Shown here piece by piece: positions 1 through 13,700 of a stretch of 64,000 bases of DNA (the first letter of the stretch is position 1; each line of letters starts with the position of its first letter). The DNA lies in contig JAINUG010000070.1 of the NCBI GenBank assembly GCA_029706075.1, positions 806,001 through 870,000 on the forward strand, read 5' to 3'. Made by a program: the position numbers and the translations under genes. The notes under the pieces are model-generated. The model was not told where the DNA came from. It was given only the letters and a program-made list of their open reading frames with translations, and searched no databases. The DNA is from Aldrovandia affinis. Its lineage: Eukaryota > Chordata > Actinopteri > Notacanthiformes > Halosauridae.

Positions 1-1727
1 CTAGTTGGATATCTAGCAGTGCATTGACATTGTATTGTAGTTAACCTTAGCCTGACTGAATTATCTAGGTAACGTTTACTAGCTAAATGACAGCTGATAT
101 TTAGCGGACCGTCCAGTATGTCTTGGGCCTGGCAGTGGTGGTTAAGGAAGACAACATGACAAATGAGCACGGTGAGGTTTCGGCGAATAACCTTTTGAAA
201 CGAGAGCTTCATTGCCTCTCCTTCCAAGGATGTTGCCATGTTTCGTTCTTTGTCTGGTGCAATCCAATAGGCCTGCGTGCTATGCAGTATTGGTGTAAAA
301 TCCAACTCGTTAGCTAACTCGGTAGCTACCAAGCTAATATTATTAAGTGGTAGGAGCTTAAAATATATACATTAGCTACACATTTTTCTACCTGGTCTGT
401 TTTGGAAATATCCTTTACTCACTATATCAAGCTGAAAATTGCTTGTTTGCTTGTTTTATATATTATATTTTTCAAGGTGAAAGAAATCCGATTGCCCCTG
501 ACATGACTCAGCCTGAACCGACCTTTAACTGCACCGAGTGTCAAAACTTTCAAGGCGAGATCAGAAAACAAAATATGTTTAGGTAACGTTAAAGGCCTAC
601 GTATAGTAAAATGAGCAAACTAGCTAACGTTAGCTTGCAAGTATTTGCAGATGGACTTGGGTAACGCTAGCTAGGTTGCTAATTATTTCAATAAGTTCAG
701 TTGTTCTCCTAGCTAGTTGTAGCCTAACGTTCGTTACTAGTTAGCTAGTTAAGGGAACGTTAGCTAGTTTCTTCTAGTTTACTTGGCAGTAATGTTTCAG
801 CACTTTGCAATTAACTAGCTGTCTGATAGATATCTCGCTAACGTCAGTTGCTTTTATTGTCCATATCAGCTGTATGATTAACAGGAAAATACGCTTTGAT
901 GGATGTTTTGTTCCAAAAGCAACGTGCATGCTCATCAATTATCTCACACTTAAACAAGTTAATGTCCGCGCTTGCTATGCAACTCGTAACGTTAGCCACA
1001 TCAGGAACACATAAGGCGATCGCTGTCAAACAAACTAATGTTAGGAAGCAGAAACTAACTCCAAGACCAAGGACATGGTGAAACGCTTGCACGAAGAGAC
1101 ATGTAGCTCGCTAACTGACAAGTGAATTTTGGATCAAGCCGGCAGGAGTTGCCTCTAACTAAGCGCTGGTTCAGGACCATCTAACCATCAACCAAAATCC
1201 TAACCTTAACCATTAGGGATAAAAACGCAAAACTGACCAGACCAGCGTTCACGGGCAGCTTACAACTGCGCCGTTTTTTTTTGTCAGAGCATCTTGGTCT
1301 TTCGATCAATCATTATGGAACAGTGTTGGTGTGACATTTTTGGCTCAGGTTAAAAATGCATCACATTCACGATTGCATTGTTCAGTAGCTTGCACATTGA
1401 CATTGATGATGGTAACTTGTGTTAGTAACGTCTGACATATAATGAGGTGGGAGCATTCCATATGTGTAGTACTTAATTTCACCCTTCAAAATATTGGTAT
1501 GTCGAGTCCTAAAGTCGATGGATGCCAACATTTACAGCTATGACATTGTGCTGTTTAGTTATGCCATGCAAACGTATCTATTTTTATTTCTACAAAATGT
1601 GAAATATGGCGAATATTGGGCTCCCTCTTTCTGAACTGTTTTCTCTGTCTTTTTTCTTTGTGGAAGGAGGTGCTAAATGACTAAATGAACAAGGAGGGGA
1701 AGAGTGAAGACTGCCAGAGAATCCAAC
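1..1727. other. 5' flank and leader of rb1cc1
   Basis: No protein gene can be assigned here. Positions 1-1100 are rich in scattered AACGTTAGC / GCTAGCTAA pieces, a low-complexity vocabulary seen again near 7530-7650, 9520-9600 and 29590-29960. A pyrimidine-rich tract at about 1620-1662 followed by AG near 1666 looks like the acceptor of the exon that carries the start codon, so the leader of that exon would be about 1667-1727. Upstream noncoding exons and the promoter are not identifiable: there is no TATA box in clear context and no strong CpG island. Confidence 0.5.
477..582 (+). other. candidate orphan exon, unknown gene
   Basis: A 106-nt stretch bounded by a T-rich acceptor-like ATTTTTCAAG and a donor-like AG|GTAACG. 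One frame is open throughout and gives a Cys-X2-Cys-containing peptide (MTQPEPTFNCTECQNFQ from the ATG at 503). Codon third positions are richer in G/C than the flanks. I recognise no family. It could be an upstream rb1cc1 exon, an exon of a neighbour, or chance. Confidence 0.2.
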
Positions 1728-1798
1728 ATGAAGTTGTATGTGTTTCAGGTCAACAACGGAAGCACACTGACTTTTGACACCGAACTCGCCGTCCAAAC
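1728..1798 (+). CDS. rb1cc1: rb1cc1 coding exon 1 (aa 1-24)
   Basis: Encodes the start of the ubiquitin-like fold ([10 protein letters not shown]...). The ATG at 1728 matches the start of known vertebrate FIP200 proteins. Donor is AC|GTAAGA; codon 24 is split after two bases. Confidence 0.95.
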
Positions 1799-4700
1799 GT
1801 AAGACATTCTCCTCTCTGTCTCTCTCTCGGGACTCTTCTGTGTTTCCATGTGAGGTTCACTAGTCTTATGCGAGTACTGTGTTTCCCCAGGGTTTCAGAC
1901 CTTAAGCATGCCATCCAGGTTAAATACAAGATTGCAACACAGCACCAGGTTCTCGTTGTCAATGGAGGGGAGTGCATGGTTGCAGACAGGCGTGTCTGCA
2001 GTTACAGTGCCGGCACGGTGAGTAAAACATGCAGGCTTGTCTTTTTGATTTGGAAATTAATATTTGAATAAAGAGCCTGCATTTAGGGAAGCATGGCTTG
2101 ATGGTAAAATACACCAATGGGTTTTCTATTTTATTCTTTTGTGACTATATAGACAGGCAACTAGACAAAAGAATGTGCTCAACCTGATAGTCAGCTCAAA
2201 GGAGGTTGCTAACATTAGCTTTCGTGTTTGCTTTTGGAGTGTAAAGGGTTTATTATTCTGTGCTAATACTGATCAAGTTCACTCACATTGATAGCATTTT
2301 TTGATGTGACACTTTAGATTGTTTAGATTTAATTTAGTTTAAGAAATGCCAGTTTTGTGAAATGTATTTTTGGTGTAATATTATTTTTCAGCTAAATGTA
2401 ACTTTGTTTATATATTTTTGCATACCTAGTGATTTCATACATTAGAATGAACACACAAAACGAATTTACAGTAATAAAAAACAATACTAAAACAAATGTT
2501 ATTTATCATTTTTCAAAAATAGGTTTGTATGGTTCTTTTTTTACTCCCAGGACACCAACCCCATTTTCCTCTTCAACAAAGAGATGATCCTTTGTGACAG
2601 AGCTCCAACAATCCCCAAAACCACCTTTTCCATAGAGAACCAGATGGAGCTGAAGGTGGAGGAGTCTCTGATGATGCCAGCAGTCTTTCACACTGTTGCC
2701 TCGCGAACACAACTTGCAGTGGTAACTTCTTTTGTGTATTATGTTTTAGATTTTTCTATTCTTAAACAGGATGCATGAATAAGACACTACTTCTTAAGCA
2801 CACAATGAACCTGTGTGCTTAGGCACACAATTAACTATGTGCATTTAGAAAAATTATGGGGATATATAGGAAACAATACATATTATTAGATTTTTCTAAA
2901 TGCACATAGTAGAATACAGTATAGTAGAGTGTCATGCAGCTAGGAATACAACTCTTAAGAATATACACTACCGGTCAAAAGTTTTAGAACGCCCCCATTT
3001 TCCAGTTTTTACTGAAATTTAAGCAGTTCAAGTCCAGTGAATAACCTGAAATGGCACAAAGGTAAGCGGTAAACTGCCAGAGGTAAAAAAATTGGCAGTG
3101 AGTAGTTTCCTACACCATCAAAAGGCACGTTGTTGACCTGAAACACATACAACTTAATGTTGGAAACTGACAGGAAAAGGTCTGGCAGACCCAAAGCCAC
3201 AACAAAATCAGAATACAAGTTTCTGAGAGTCAACAGCTTGCGTGATAGGCGGCTCACAGGACAACAGCTTCAAGCACAGCTTAACACTGGTTGAAGTAAG
3301 GAAGTCTCAGTTTCAACTGTGAAGAGAAGACTTCGAGCTGCAGGTTTGACAGGTCGAGTGGCAGTAAGCAAGCCATTGCTAAGATGGCAAAATAAGAAAA
3401 AGGCTTATTTTGAGGCTTTCCTGGGCCATGAAGCACTGCCAGTGGACTACTGAAGACTGGAAGAAGGTGTGCCGATGAATCAAAAAATTATAATCTTGAA
3501 ATTTTGAAAGGTTTTTGTAGGCCGTTGAGTAGGCGAAAGGATGGTTCCTGGATGGTAGGAAATAGGATCAGCTAAAAGGCGGTTTGAAATGAAAATTTCC
3601 CAAGATGCAAAAAGTAATCCTAAGAAGTTTTTTCAATATTGTAGTAAAAAAGGAAAGTTAAGGATGAGGTTAAGCCCATTAAGAATAAGGAAGGAAGTTT
3701 GGTTTATAATAATAAGGATATTGCTAACACACTAAACAGTTACTTTGTTGAGAGCTTTACTGGAGAAGAGGTTATAAATATGCCTAAATGTATAGACAAG
3801 GTACAGAATATTTTGGAGGACTTTGAGATGAGGGACGTAGAAGTACTACAAAAACTACAAAAACCTAAGACAAATAAGGCAGCAGGCCCGGATGGCATAT
3901 ATCCCAGAGTACTCAAAGAACTTGGGAAATTATATATAAATCATTGACAGATATTTTAATTCAATCCATAATCACTGGAGAAATACCAGATGACTGGAAG
4001 CAGGGTAGTATAATTCCAATATATAAGAAGGGGGACCGTACTGACCCAGGGAACTATAGGCCTGTCAGTTTAACTTGCATTGCATGTAAAATGCTGGAAT
4101 GTATTATTAGGTAATAGGATAAGTTGGAATCATTCTTAAAAAATCATAGTATTTTAAGGGAGAGCCAAGGGAGGTCATGCCTAACAAACCTGGACTTTTT
4201 TGAAGAGGCTACAAAGTGTGTTGACCTGAACCAGGCTTATGATATTATATATTTGGACTTTCAGAAGGCATTTGACAAGGTACCACATGAGAGGCTCATT
4301 GTTAAAATGAATTCAGTAGGAATTGCAGGAGAAGTTTCAGAGTGGGTTCATAATTGGCTGCAAGGGCGAATACAAAGAGTAACAGTAGGTGGGGCCGTAT
4401 CTGACCTCGGTGCTGTGGGCAGTGGTGTCCCGCAGGGATCGGTGCTGGGACCTGTGCTCTTCCTTATTTACATAAATGATCTTGATATGGACGTTAGTAG
4501 CAAAATAGTTAAATTTGCAGATGATACTAAACTTGGGGGTTTGGCTAAATTGGTCAATATTGCTAAATGTAAAGTTATGCATGTGGGAAATAAAAACATT
4601 AGACAGGAGTATTTTATGGGAGGAGAAAAGTTAGTAGGTGTTCCATTTAAATTTTAAATAAATCAAAGGAGGTTATATTAATGTTATATAATGCCTCTGT

Positions 4701-7700
4701 CAGACCTCACTTAGAATTCTGTGTGCAGTTCTGGGCACCGCACTACAAGAAAGATGTAGAAGCTCTTGAAAAAGTCCAAAGAAGGGCAACTAAACTGATA
4801 CCTGGTATGAAAGGTAAAAGTTATGAAGATAGACTTAATGCACTCAAATCTATTTAAGCTTAGCGAACGGAGACTTAGGATGGATTTGATTGAGGTTTTT
4901 AAATTCCTAAAAGGGATTAACAAAGTGAAATACCAAAGATTTTTTAAGATAAGTGGGGTCAGCAGAACAAGAGGCCACAGGTGGAAATTAGTTAAAGGCA
5001 AATTCCGGACAGATATTAGGAAATTTTTCTTTACACAGAGAGTTCTCAATGCCTGGAACAGCTTGCCAGGTCGGGTAGTAGAGGCAGAAACACTTGGGCT
5101 ATTCAAGTCCAGGCTAGATGCAGTACTAGATACTCTTTAGATAAGGACATGACGGGCCTAGATGGGCTGAATGGCCCATTCTCGTCATTATTCTTATGTT
5201 TTTATGTTCCTCAGTGTGTGACACCAACTGTCAAACATGGAGGAGGAAGCATGATGTTCTGGGGCTCTTTTTCTGGATCCAGACTGTGACTTAACCCACG
5301 TTAACCCATTGTTCCTGACCCTAACCCTGAAAAGGGAACTCTTAACACTAATAATAACTCTGAAATGTACATAATTTTTCCGTTTTTGGTAACCGAAACT
5401 TTTTTTTAAACAACACAATACTAATGTTTTAACTTAGGAAGAGTTCAGAAATCAATATTTGGTGGAATAACCCTGCTTTGCAATCACAGCTTTAATGCGT
5501 CTTGGCATGCTCTCCACCAGTCTTTCACATTGCTGTTGGGTGACTTTATGCCACTCCTGGCGCAAAAATTCAAGCAGCTCAGCTTTGTTTGATAGCTTGT
5601 GACCATTCATCTTCCTCTTGATCACATTCCAGAGGTTTTCAATGGGGTTCAGGTCTGGAGATTGGCCTGGCCCATGACAGGGTCTTGACCTGGTGGTCCT
5701 CCATCCACACCTTGATTGACCTGGCTCTGTGGCATTGTCCTGCTGGAAAAAACTGTCCTCAGAGTTGGGGAACATTGTCAGAGCAGAAGGAAGCAAGTTT
5801 TCTTCCAGGATAACCTTGTACGTGGCTTGATTCATGCGTCCTTCACAAAGACAAATCTGCCCGATTCCAGCCTTGGTGAAACACCCCCAGATCATCACCG
5901 ATCCTCCACCAAATTTCACAGTGGGTGCGAGACACTGTGCCTTGTAGGCCTCTCCAGGTCTCCATCTAACCATTAGACGACCAGGTGTTGGGCAAAGCTG
6001 AAAATTTGACTCATCAGAGAAGATGACCTGAAGATCAATCCTGAAGATCAATCCTTGTGGTCTTTTGCAAACCTCAGCCTGGCTCTTCTTTGCTTCTCAT
6101 TGATGAAGGGCTTTTTTCTAGCTTTGCACGACTTCAGCCCTGCCCCTAGGAGCCTGTTTCGAACAGTCCTCGCCGTGCACTTCACCCCAGCCGTTTGCCA
6201 TTCTTTTTGTAGGTCACTTGATGTCATCCTATGGTTGTTGAGTGACATTCGAATGAGTTGGCGCTAATCCTGGTCAGTAGAGAGTTTTTTTCACCCTCTG
6301 CCGGTCTGTAGCTTTGTTGTCCCGAATGTCTGCTGCTTGACCTTGTTCTTATGAACCACCGTCTTTGAAATTTGAAGGATAGAAGTAACCTTATGCTCAC
6401 TGTATCCCTCTGCCAGTAAAGCCAGAATTGGACCCCTTTTCCTTACTCAAAACTTTTCTTTTCAACTCTTGGCATGGTCAATAGTTATTTTTTGATTACA
6501 ATTACTTTTGAGGTACTACTAGCACTACTACTTGCCATCCAGCTGGTCCTATTTCAAGAGGATAGTGATGACCACAGCAGTGTTTTTTTACTTTTCCTCG
6601 TTAAATAAGTTTTGGTTCAGGTGATCACCTAATCAGTACTTCATTAAGTAGAATGAGGTGTGCTTGTGTTGGAATTCAACAGACACTGGAATGGAATGGC
6701 TGCCATACATGTAGAGATGCTGATTTAAGAAAAATTTGGAGTGGTCTCTTCATTTTTTCTAGAGCTGTATATATATTATTTTTTAAATGTCTATTATTTT
6801 CTCCCTATTTGGTGGCCAATTGTATTGTATTCCAATTAGTATGAATGACTTGTACAACTGTTATTGACATTCACTACTCCTGCCTCTCAAGAGCTGAATG
6901 TATGTGCAATTTCAAGGCATTCAAAGTGTGTTTAATGCCCTTATTATAGGATGAAACAAAATTGTATTTTGTTGCCGTTAGGGGACAGAGTGGAAATTTT
7001 CCACTTTTTTAACTATTTCGTCAAAGGCCATAGCGGTCTAAGGTACCCGTATTGGCTGGCTAAGTGAGCTGCCTATCACGGTCGCGGTTCGAAACCCGAC
7101 TGTACCAGACAGACCCTGGTGGGGAGCCCCGATCGGGGGCGCCATTTGGCTGCCCGCCCCAGGTGGAGGGGCGAGGGTGAGGCAGCACGAATTCACAGAG
7201 AAGCGCGTAAGGGTGACTCCAGAACATGGGTGGGGGAATTCTGTCTCAAAGGAAGCAGATTTTGCTACCTTCTGTGAATTAGCTTGCCTCATCGAGATGA
7301 GTGGCGAGTTTGTGTGGGGAGGGCAAATCTAAATAAATGGAGGTTATAATTGGCCACTAAATTGGAGGGTAAATTGAAGGAAATAGAGGGTATAATTGGC
7401 TACCAAATTGGGAGATAAACCGGAAAAAATCTGAAAAAAAACTCACCGTTTAACATATTTGGTATTACATTGAGCTGACGAGAGTTTTGCTTTTTCGCTC
7501 TCTCTGGAGCAAATCCAAGAGCAGGGAAATATTAGTAACTAGCTAGCTTTCCTTTAACTAACTGAAAGCAAATATTAGAGGTAACCTGATTCGGTTAGCT
7601 GCTGCAAGCTTGCATGCTACAAACAGCCGGACCTAGCTAAGTTAGCTATACTAACTCATTTGTTTGTTTCATTTCTGGTTTCTGCACCTGACTGTGTGGA

Positions 7701-10700
7701 ACCACCTCAGTGCGGATTGTAATTGCATTGACTTGCTGTCTTTGTCTCTGCAATTTAATAAAGTAATTTGATCAGGTGCAGGGAGAGCACTATATTTTTA
7801 TAGTTAGGGGATAAAATGCATTTCTGGAGGGAGACTTCCAGGGGGCTTTCATCTGCAACCGCTATTGGCATGTGGAGCATCTCAAGAGCAAGATTCTTGA
7901 TCCTGAAGCCCAACTTGCTAGACTCGACTGCCCTGCGGAGTTCAAGGAACTTATCAGTACACCCTATAGAAAGTTAGCAGGCATGACGAAGCTGGATAGG
8001 GGGGAGCCTATAGAGTAGGTAGGGAGAGAGAGTTGGGTGACGGTAGGGTGTAAGCGTAGAAAAGGGTGTGCGCATGCAAGGGCGGCATCTCCAGAGTTTC
8101 TGGTGTCCAACCGATTAAAGCCCTTGCAGGAAGAGGATCTGGCCCAGCCCTCTGAGAGTGGGAGGATTGATGAGCCCCAGGGCACCCTGGCGACCAGGGA
8201 GTTAATCATAGTGGGGGACTCTATTATTAGAGGTGTAGACAGTATAGTCTGTTTGCATGAAAAGGTGTTTCGAATTGCATGTTGCCTGCCTGGTGCCCAG
8301 ATTGGAGACCTCCTGGAACACATGGACAAATTTATAGAATTAGGAATAAAGATCAGGAGCCGAACCTCCACGGTGGTCTTCTCTGGAATTGTGCCAGTAC
8401 CATGTGCTAGTAAAGGGAAGCAACATTATATGGAGATTTAACACGTGGCTAGAGACCTGGTGTAGGAAAGAGGGGTCCAGGTTTATGGGGCACTGGGACT
8501 CCTTTTGGAACAGGGGTGATGAGTGACGGGATACACCTCAACCGGATGGGTACAGCTGCATTGGGCCACCATATGCTTAGGGTAGCAGAGAAATATTTAA
8601 ACTAGGGGCTGAGGGGGGATTAGTAGTACTATTAAGGATATGAAGGTACAGACTGCCCAGATGGAAGATACCAGGGTGGAGTATTGTATAACTGTGAGGA
8701 TATAATTAATAAAGATCTTTTAGAGCATAATATGAATAGATGTGGTTTGACAGTTATGCGTGGGAGTAGAAGAGAATAAAGGTATGAGTAATTCTCAGAA
8801 TTTCCTTTGTTTAAATGCTAGAATCATAGAAAGAAAAAAATTTGGAACTGGAGGCTGTAATGTTCAGTGCAGGTTACGGCATTGTTGGGATTACAGAGAC
8901 ATAGTTTGGTGCACTGGATGGGGATGAATATAATGTGAAGGGGTACAAATTGTTCAGGAAGCATGGAACAAAAAATAAGTGGTGTGGCCCTTTATGTGAA
9001 ATAAAATCTTAATGTGCATGAAATTCCAGGAACTAACTCTCATTCCTTGTGAGGACATCTGGATTAGTCTACTGGGAAAACATGAGAAGGGTCTTAACAT
9101 AGGAGTATGCTATAGGCCACCAGCTTCAGACCGCAATGTAAATATTATGCTCCATGGAAACGTAAAACAAGCCTGTCTGGAAGGAGAGACATTAATAATG
9201 GGTTACTTCAATTACCCCTCTATTAATGGGAAGTAGTGTCAGGTCAGGGTAAATGTGGAGAGGAGGTTTTAGTTAGAGTTGCCATAGGCCTCTTGGTGGC
9301 CTCCTTAACAAGTGCCCTTCTTGCACAGATGGTCAGTTTTGGAGGATGGCCTGTTATAGGCAAATTCACAGTTGTGCCATATCCTCTCCATTTCTTTATG
9401 ATGGACCTAACGGTGCTCCGGGGGATATTTTGCAATTGATTGCACAAGGGTTTCTTTTGGTGTGTCTTAGCAGAAGGGGTGAATGCATTGCAGCAGTTCT
9501 TTGGCAGCCAGCTCATTAAGATAGCTAGCCAACTAACGTTGTCAACCTGGGGACCAGCAGCAGCCGTCTGACAGGGTTTGTTAGCTAGTATCAGACTAGC
9601 ATGGGATAATCATGTCTGTGTGTACACATTGATTGGTAGAGCTGCCACAAATAACATGAATCATTACGCAAATCTGAGTTGCATTCTGTGTCAAGCTAAT
9701 ACATTTTGATTAGTTGGTGAAAACCGCTAGCTGGGAAGTATGTGAGCAAGCCAAACTCACTGGAATGCAGTTCTTATGATAAGATCTCTAGAGGTTTTGA
9801 TATTCAGCATGTTTAGAAAATAAAAAGTTTGTTTTCCACTATATCGCTGTTTGGACCTGGTGAGCAGATCGTGCTAATCACGCTCCTCAGACTCGCTCTC
9901 TCCCTGGAATTTGCGGTTTGGATGTTTTGGCATAAAGTCCACAAAGCATCAACAAACATCGCCCATCCCACTAGAAACAGTTAAAAACATGTACAACAGC
10001 ATTCCAAGAAGGAATGAAGCTTTTCTGAAGGCAAATGGTGGTCCAACTTCTTATTAGTTAATAAATATTCCTTTATTGTTTGGTGTTTCCATTGTTTTGA
10101 GTTGTTAACTCACACATTTAGTAATAAACTCACACCTTTGCAGGGGTCCAGGCAGCGTGACAGTGTGTGTCAAAGCACCCATAGTCTGGTCCACCACTGA
10201 ACTTTGTGAATACATCCACTTAGCTAGATTGTTTGTAGTAAAATGAAGACCCAATGAATAATTATAATAAACTAAATGTCTTCTAATTATTTTAGCATTT
10301 GTTTTTCAGAATCATTACTGTAAAGAAACAGTTGTATCTTTTAAATGTACTACGGCAGTGTTTAAATATACCACATGTCAATGGGTCTAAGTTTGCACTC
10401 ATACCTGTATTCCGTGTATTGACAGTGTGACTGGTGCTTAACTTTGAGATACAAGCTCAGGTTACATTGTTCATTCATTTGATGAAATACTGAACTCTTA
10501 ACACTGAGTAAGGAGATCAAATAATATAAAAGGGGCATACAACACTTGGTGCAATTACTGAAATAAAAGGACTGAGAGAATTTCAGGACTGATGAGTAGT
10601 TATTTTAAACGTGTAACCTCTGGGTTTAGATACAGAGTTGATAGTTCAAATTGTTACTACACCATATCACCAATTTGACAAATGGAATATGCCACATTTT

Positions 10701-13700
10701 GTGGTATATAAAATAGAATATCATTAAAATTGTGTCATTTTTGTTTTCTGAATTAAACCCTCAAGCAAAACCAAAATGTACATTCGTCACATTGTCATCA
10801 ACAAACATTGCAAATTATTTTTAGCGAAATATTTGACTGCAGTTAGTTTCCAAGCTGTAAAACAACTAATTATCATTATCTTGTTTGCTCTGAAGGAAAT
10901 GTTTGAAGTTGCCAAGAAGCTTTGCTCTTTCTGTGAGCGCTTGGTTCATGATGAACATCTTCAGCACCAAGGATGGGCCGCCATAATGGCCAACTTGGAC
11001 GACTGCACCTTGTCTTACCAGAAGCTGCTCTGGAAATTCGACACTGCCTATTTGAATTATCAACAGGACATTGAGGACATCAAACTAAAACTTACCAAGT
11101 AGGTATTATTTTCACTGACATTCACAGTTAACTAAGTTCAGTTTTTTACAAGATCATTAAGTATTTTATTTTATTTTATTTCTTTATTTGTCAAGAACAT
11201 AAAAAAATGTTCTTACAATAATAAAAAAACAAGTATAGCATCAAGGGCCAGATTTACTACAAGGTCGTAATATCTACGTCAGATTTACTAAAAGGTTGCT
11301 ATGTGTAGCATATGCTAGGTTGTGAGAGTATGAACCAGCTACATCAGAAGATGCTACATTACGAAGGGAGGAAGAGGGATTACTGGATAATAATAATGAA
11401 TTAACACACGAGGCAAGGAAGTAAGTTTAAATGTAAGAGCCAGCATTTATGTAAGAATTGTGTATAAAAATAACTAAAACCCGGGATCAAATCAAATATT
11501 CTGGTAAGGATCAAATAAAATACTCATGTATTAATATACCATGTCTGATACTGTTTGTACTAGAATTTATATAAACCTCAAAATGGATCCAAAATCAGTT
11601 CAGGAGGTAATCAAAATCACAATCACTGTTTACAGGTACCATTTCAATAATCATCAATCATCTGTAACATTCACCAATAGTCAACTAAACAAATGACACA
11701 GGGTCAATGTGATGTTGTTTGCCATCCAGCCACACTCTGGCAATGAGAATGGTAAGCTTAGTCCTACCGCACTGGCAAGGTGGGGTGAGTGAATGTGAAA
11801 TGTGAAAGGTGAAATAGTTATCCTTGTAGACTTGATCTTCTCAATGCAATTAGGTTGAAAGTCTCACTGGATAGCTCGCCATCAAACTGTAGTATTCAAC
11901 TCAATTAAAAAAACCTGATCTGTATATATAAACAAGGCCAAAACATACACTCATGCATATTCAATGAACTGTGAGGATCGTTAGCAAAATGTAAGTATAA
12001 TCTGTTCAACAGTATCTCGGTTGTACAACAACAGAAATGTTATAAATCTCTCAAAAGAATATATTCTTAACAAAACATTCCCTTTAACATGTAAGGTTAA
12101 AGTACAGTGCAATTGCTCTGTGCAAAATAAAAGTACACACAACAGTGAAAACTGCTGGAACACGTTTCAAACACGTGGATTTATGCTGTGCGCCATATAT
12201 AATGGTGTCTTATTGGAGCCTGAACAAAAACCTAGTTTTGAGCAGAAAAGTTATATCAAGTAGCATCATGAAAAAGTCCTTTAAACAACCAAAGTGTACA
12301 TTTGCAATCATCACAATAATGTAGAAACATAAAATACATTGTCCAGAGACAAAATAGTTGAATCAAAACCAAAGAAAATATTATACTGTCTGTTTAAACA
12401 ACCACTTACATTTTTAGCATTTGTTACATTGACTTAACATAGCAAACAGTAGCATGTAGGCTAGCGGTAAGAGAGTACTTTGCAAGTGCTTTGGCTAACA
12501 ATTTAACTGCGTCAGAGTTAAGTTTGCTCACCAAATCCACACTTTACAACATTGTATTCATGTTCCCAGTAGTGTTGGATGAAATTCTTATCAAAGACTA
12601 GAAATATTAGCTAAAACATAGGTTTTAACTTTTTATTCTAGCTTGTATCAACTTATGCTTCTAGCGAACTTCTTCATAAAATGGCACTCAAGATTTTTGT
12701 ACATAGCTTCTGAATAGTGGTGTGTCGTTCATGAACGATTCATTATTTTTGAACGAATCCTTTTGCTGAATGAAAGGAAATGACTCACCTCCATGTAGGA
12801 TTTGTTCCTTTGTTTAATTTCTCAGGAAATACATTTGGGAACTGCCATTCGTTGAAACTGCAGCAACTCCTCTGTTTTAACAATTTTCATCATTGGGCTC
12901 TAGTCTGTAGTAGCCATTAGCCAACGACAGCACTGAACCGCTTGACCAAAAGCAACAGTAACTTCAGTTCCTGAACTGAAAGCGGTAAATTTTGTAAATT
13001 AGGCCGATTAGGTATTCCGTCTGATTTACTAAAGCATGCCTTAATTGCATGTCTCCTCTTTGCATGAGAATTTTAAGAAAGCAAAGCTTTTTACTTTTTG
13101 GAGAAAAAAAATGTATCACAGACAAATATGATCTAGATCAATTAGTCAATGGTCCAATTTTCATTTTTTTCACAATCTGCATTTTGTATTGCGCTCTCCA
13201 TGGTGCTGGACATAACATAACATATGTAATTTAGCAGACATTATATAAAGTGACTTTTTTTATCTAAATCGTTTTTACAATGTGGATTGTTTCACCTGTT
13301 CTATCGATGTTAATATTCTTTTCTCACATAATGCCATCTTTTCTTTACATCATATATTGTTTGTTTTGTTATGTCTAATGGATAATATTTTGTGTGTGAT
13401 GTCACTTCCTTTTGGTGTTGTATTACTGTGCTGTAATATGACGTTGTGACGCTGTACCTCACTGACCAATACCTCTAGTCACTTTGGATAAAAGCGTCTG
13501 CTAAATGGCGTATATTATTATTATATTATTATTTCCTGATCTGTAAATTAAGTTTTCTTTTTCTTGTGGTTCCCTCGCTACTTGTGATCCATATCCATTT
13601 CTTGCCGCACTGTGATCTGGATGTGCAAGTGTGCCATATTGTTTCTGACGCTTTTTAATTGGTGTCTCCTAATGCAAAATTGTGAATGAGGGCATTTCAT

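Larger units (their letters stand above)
2966..5410 (+). mobile_element. Tc1-like element (family A), interrupted by a LINE and lacking its right end
   Basis: Begins at a TA with the inverted-repeat end CACTACCGGTCAAAAGTTTT. The transposase N-terminal region (about 3140-3480, + strand; pattern [20 protein letters not shown]) is broken by small indels. The element is interrupted at 3550 by a CR1-like LINE and resumes at about 5206 (CCTCAGTGTGTGACACC). Its right-hand terminus is missing: at about 5411 it runs directly into family B. Sister copies are at 19231-20187 (+) and 62209-63067 (-). Confidence 0.85.

Noticed and set aside
4124-4657. 177-codon reverse transcriptase ORF as a host gene
   Set aside because: Part of a 5'-truncated CR1-like LINE lying inside a Tc1 element, with frame breaks on both sides.
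7080-7100. GGTTCGAAACC boxes as true tRNA genes
   Set aside because: The same box at 14640 and 56100 lies in repeated bodies with a shared tail; no complete cloverleaf, so they are SINE promoters.
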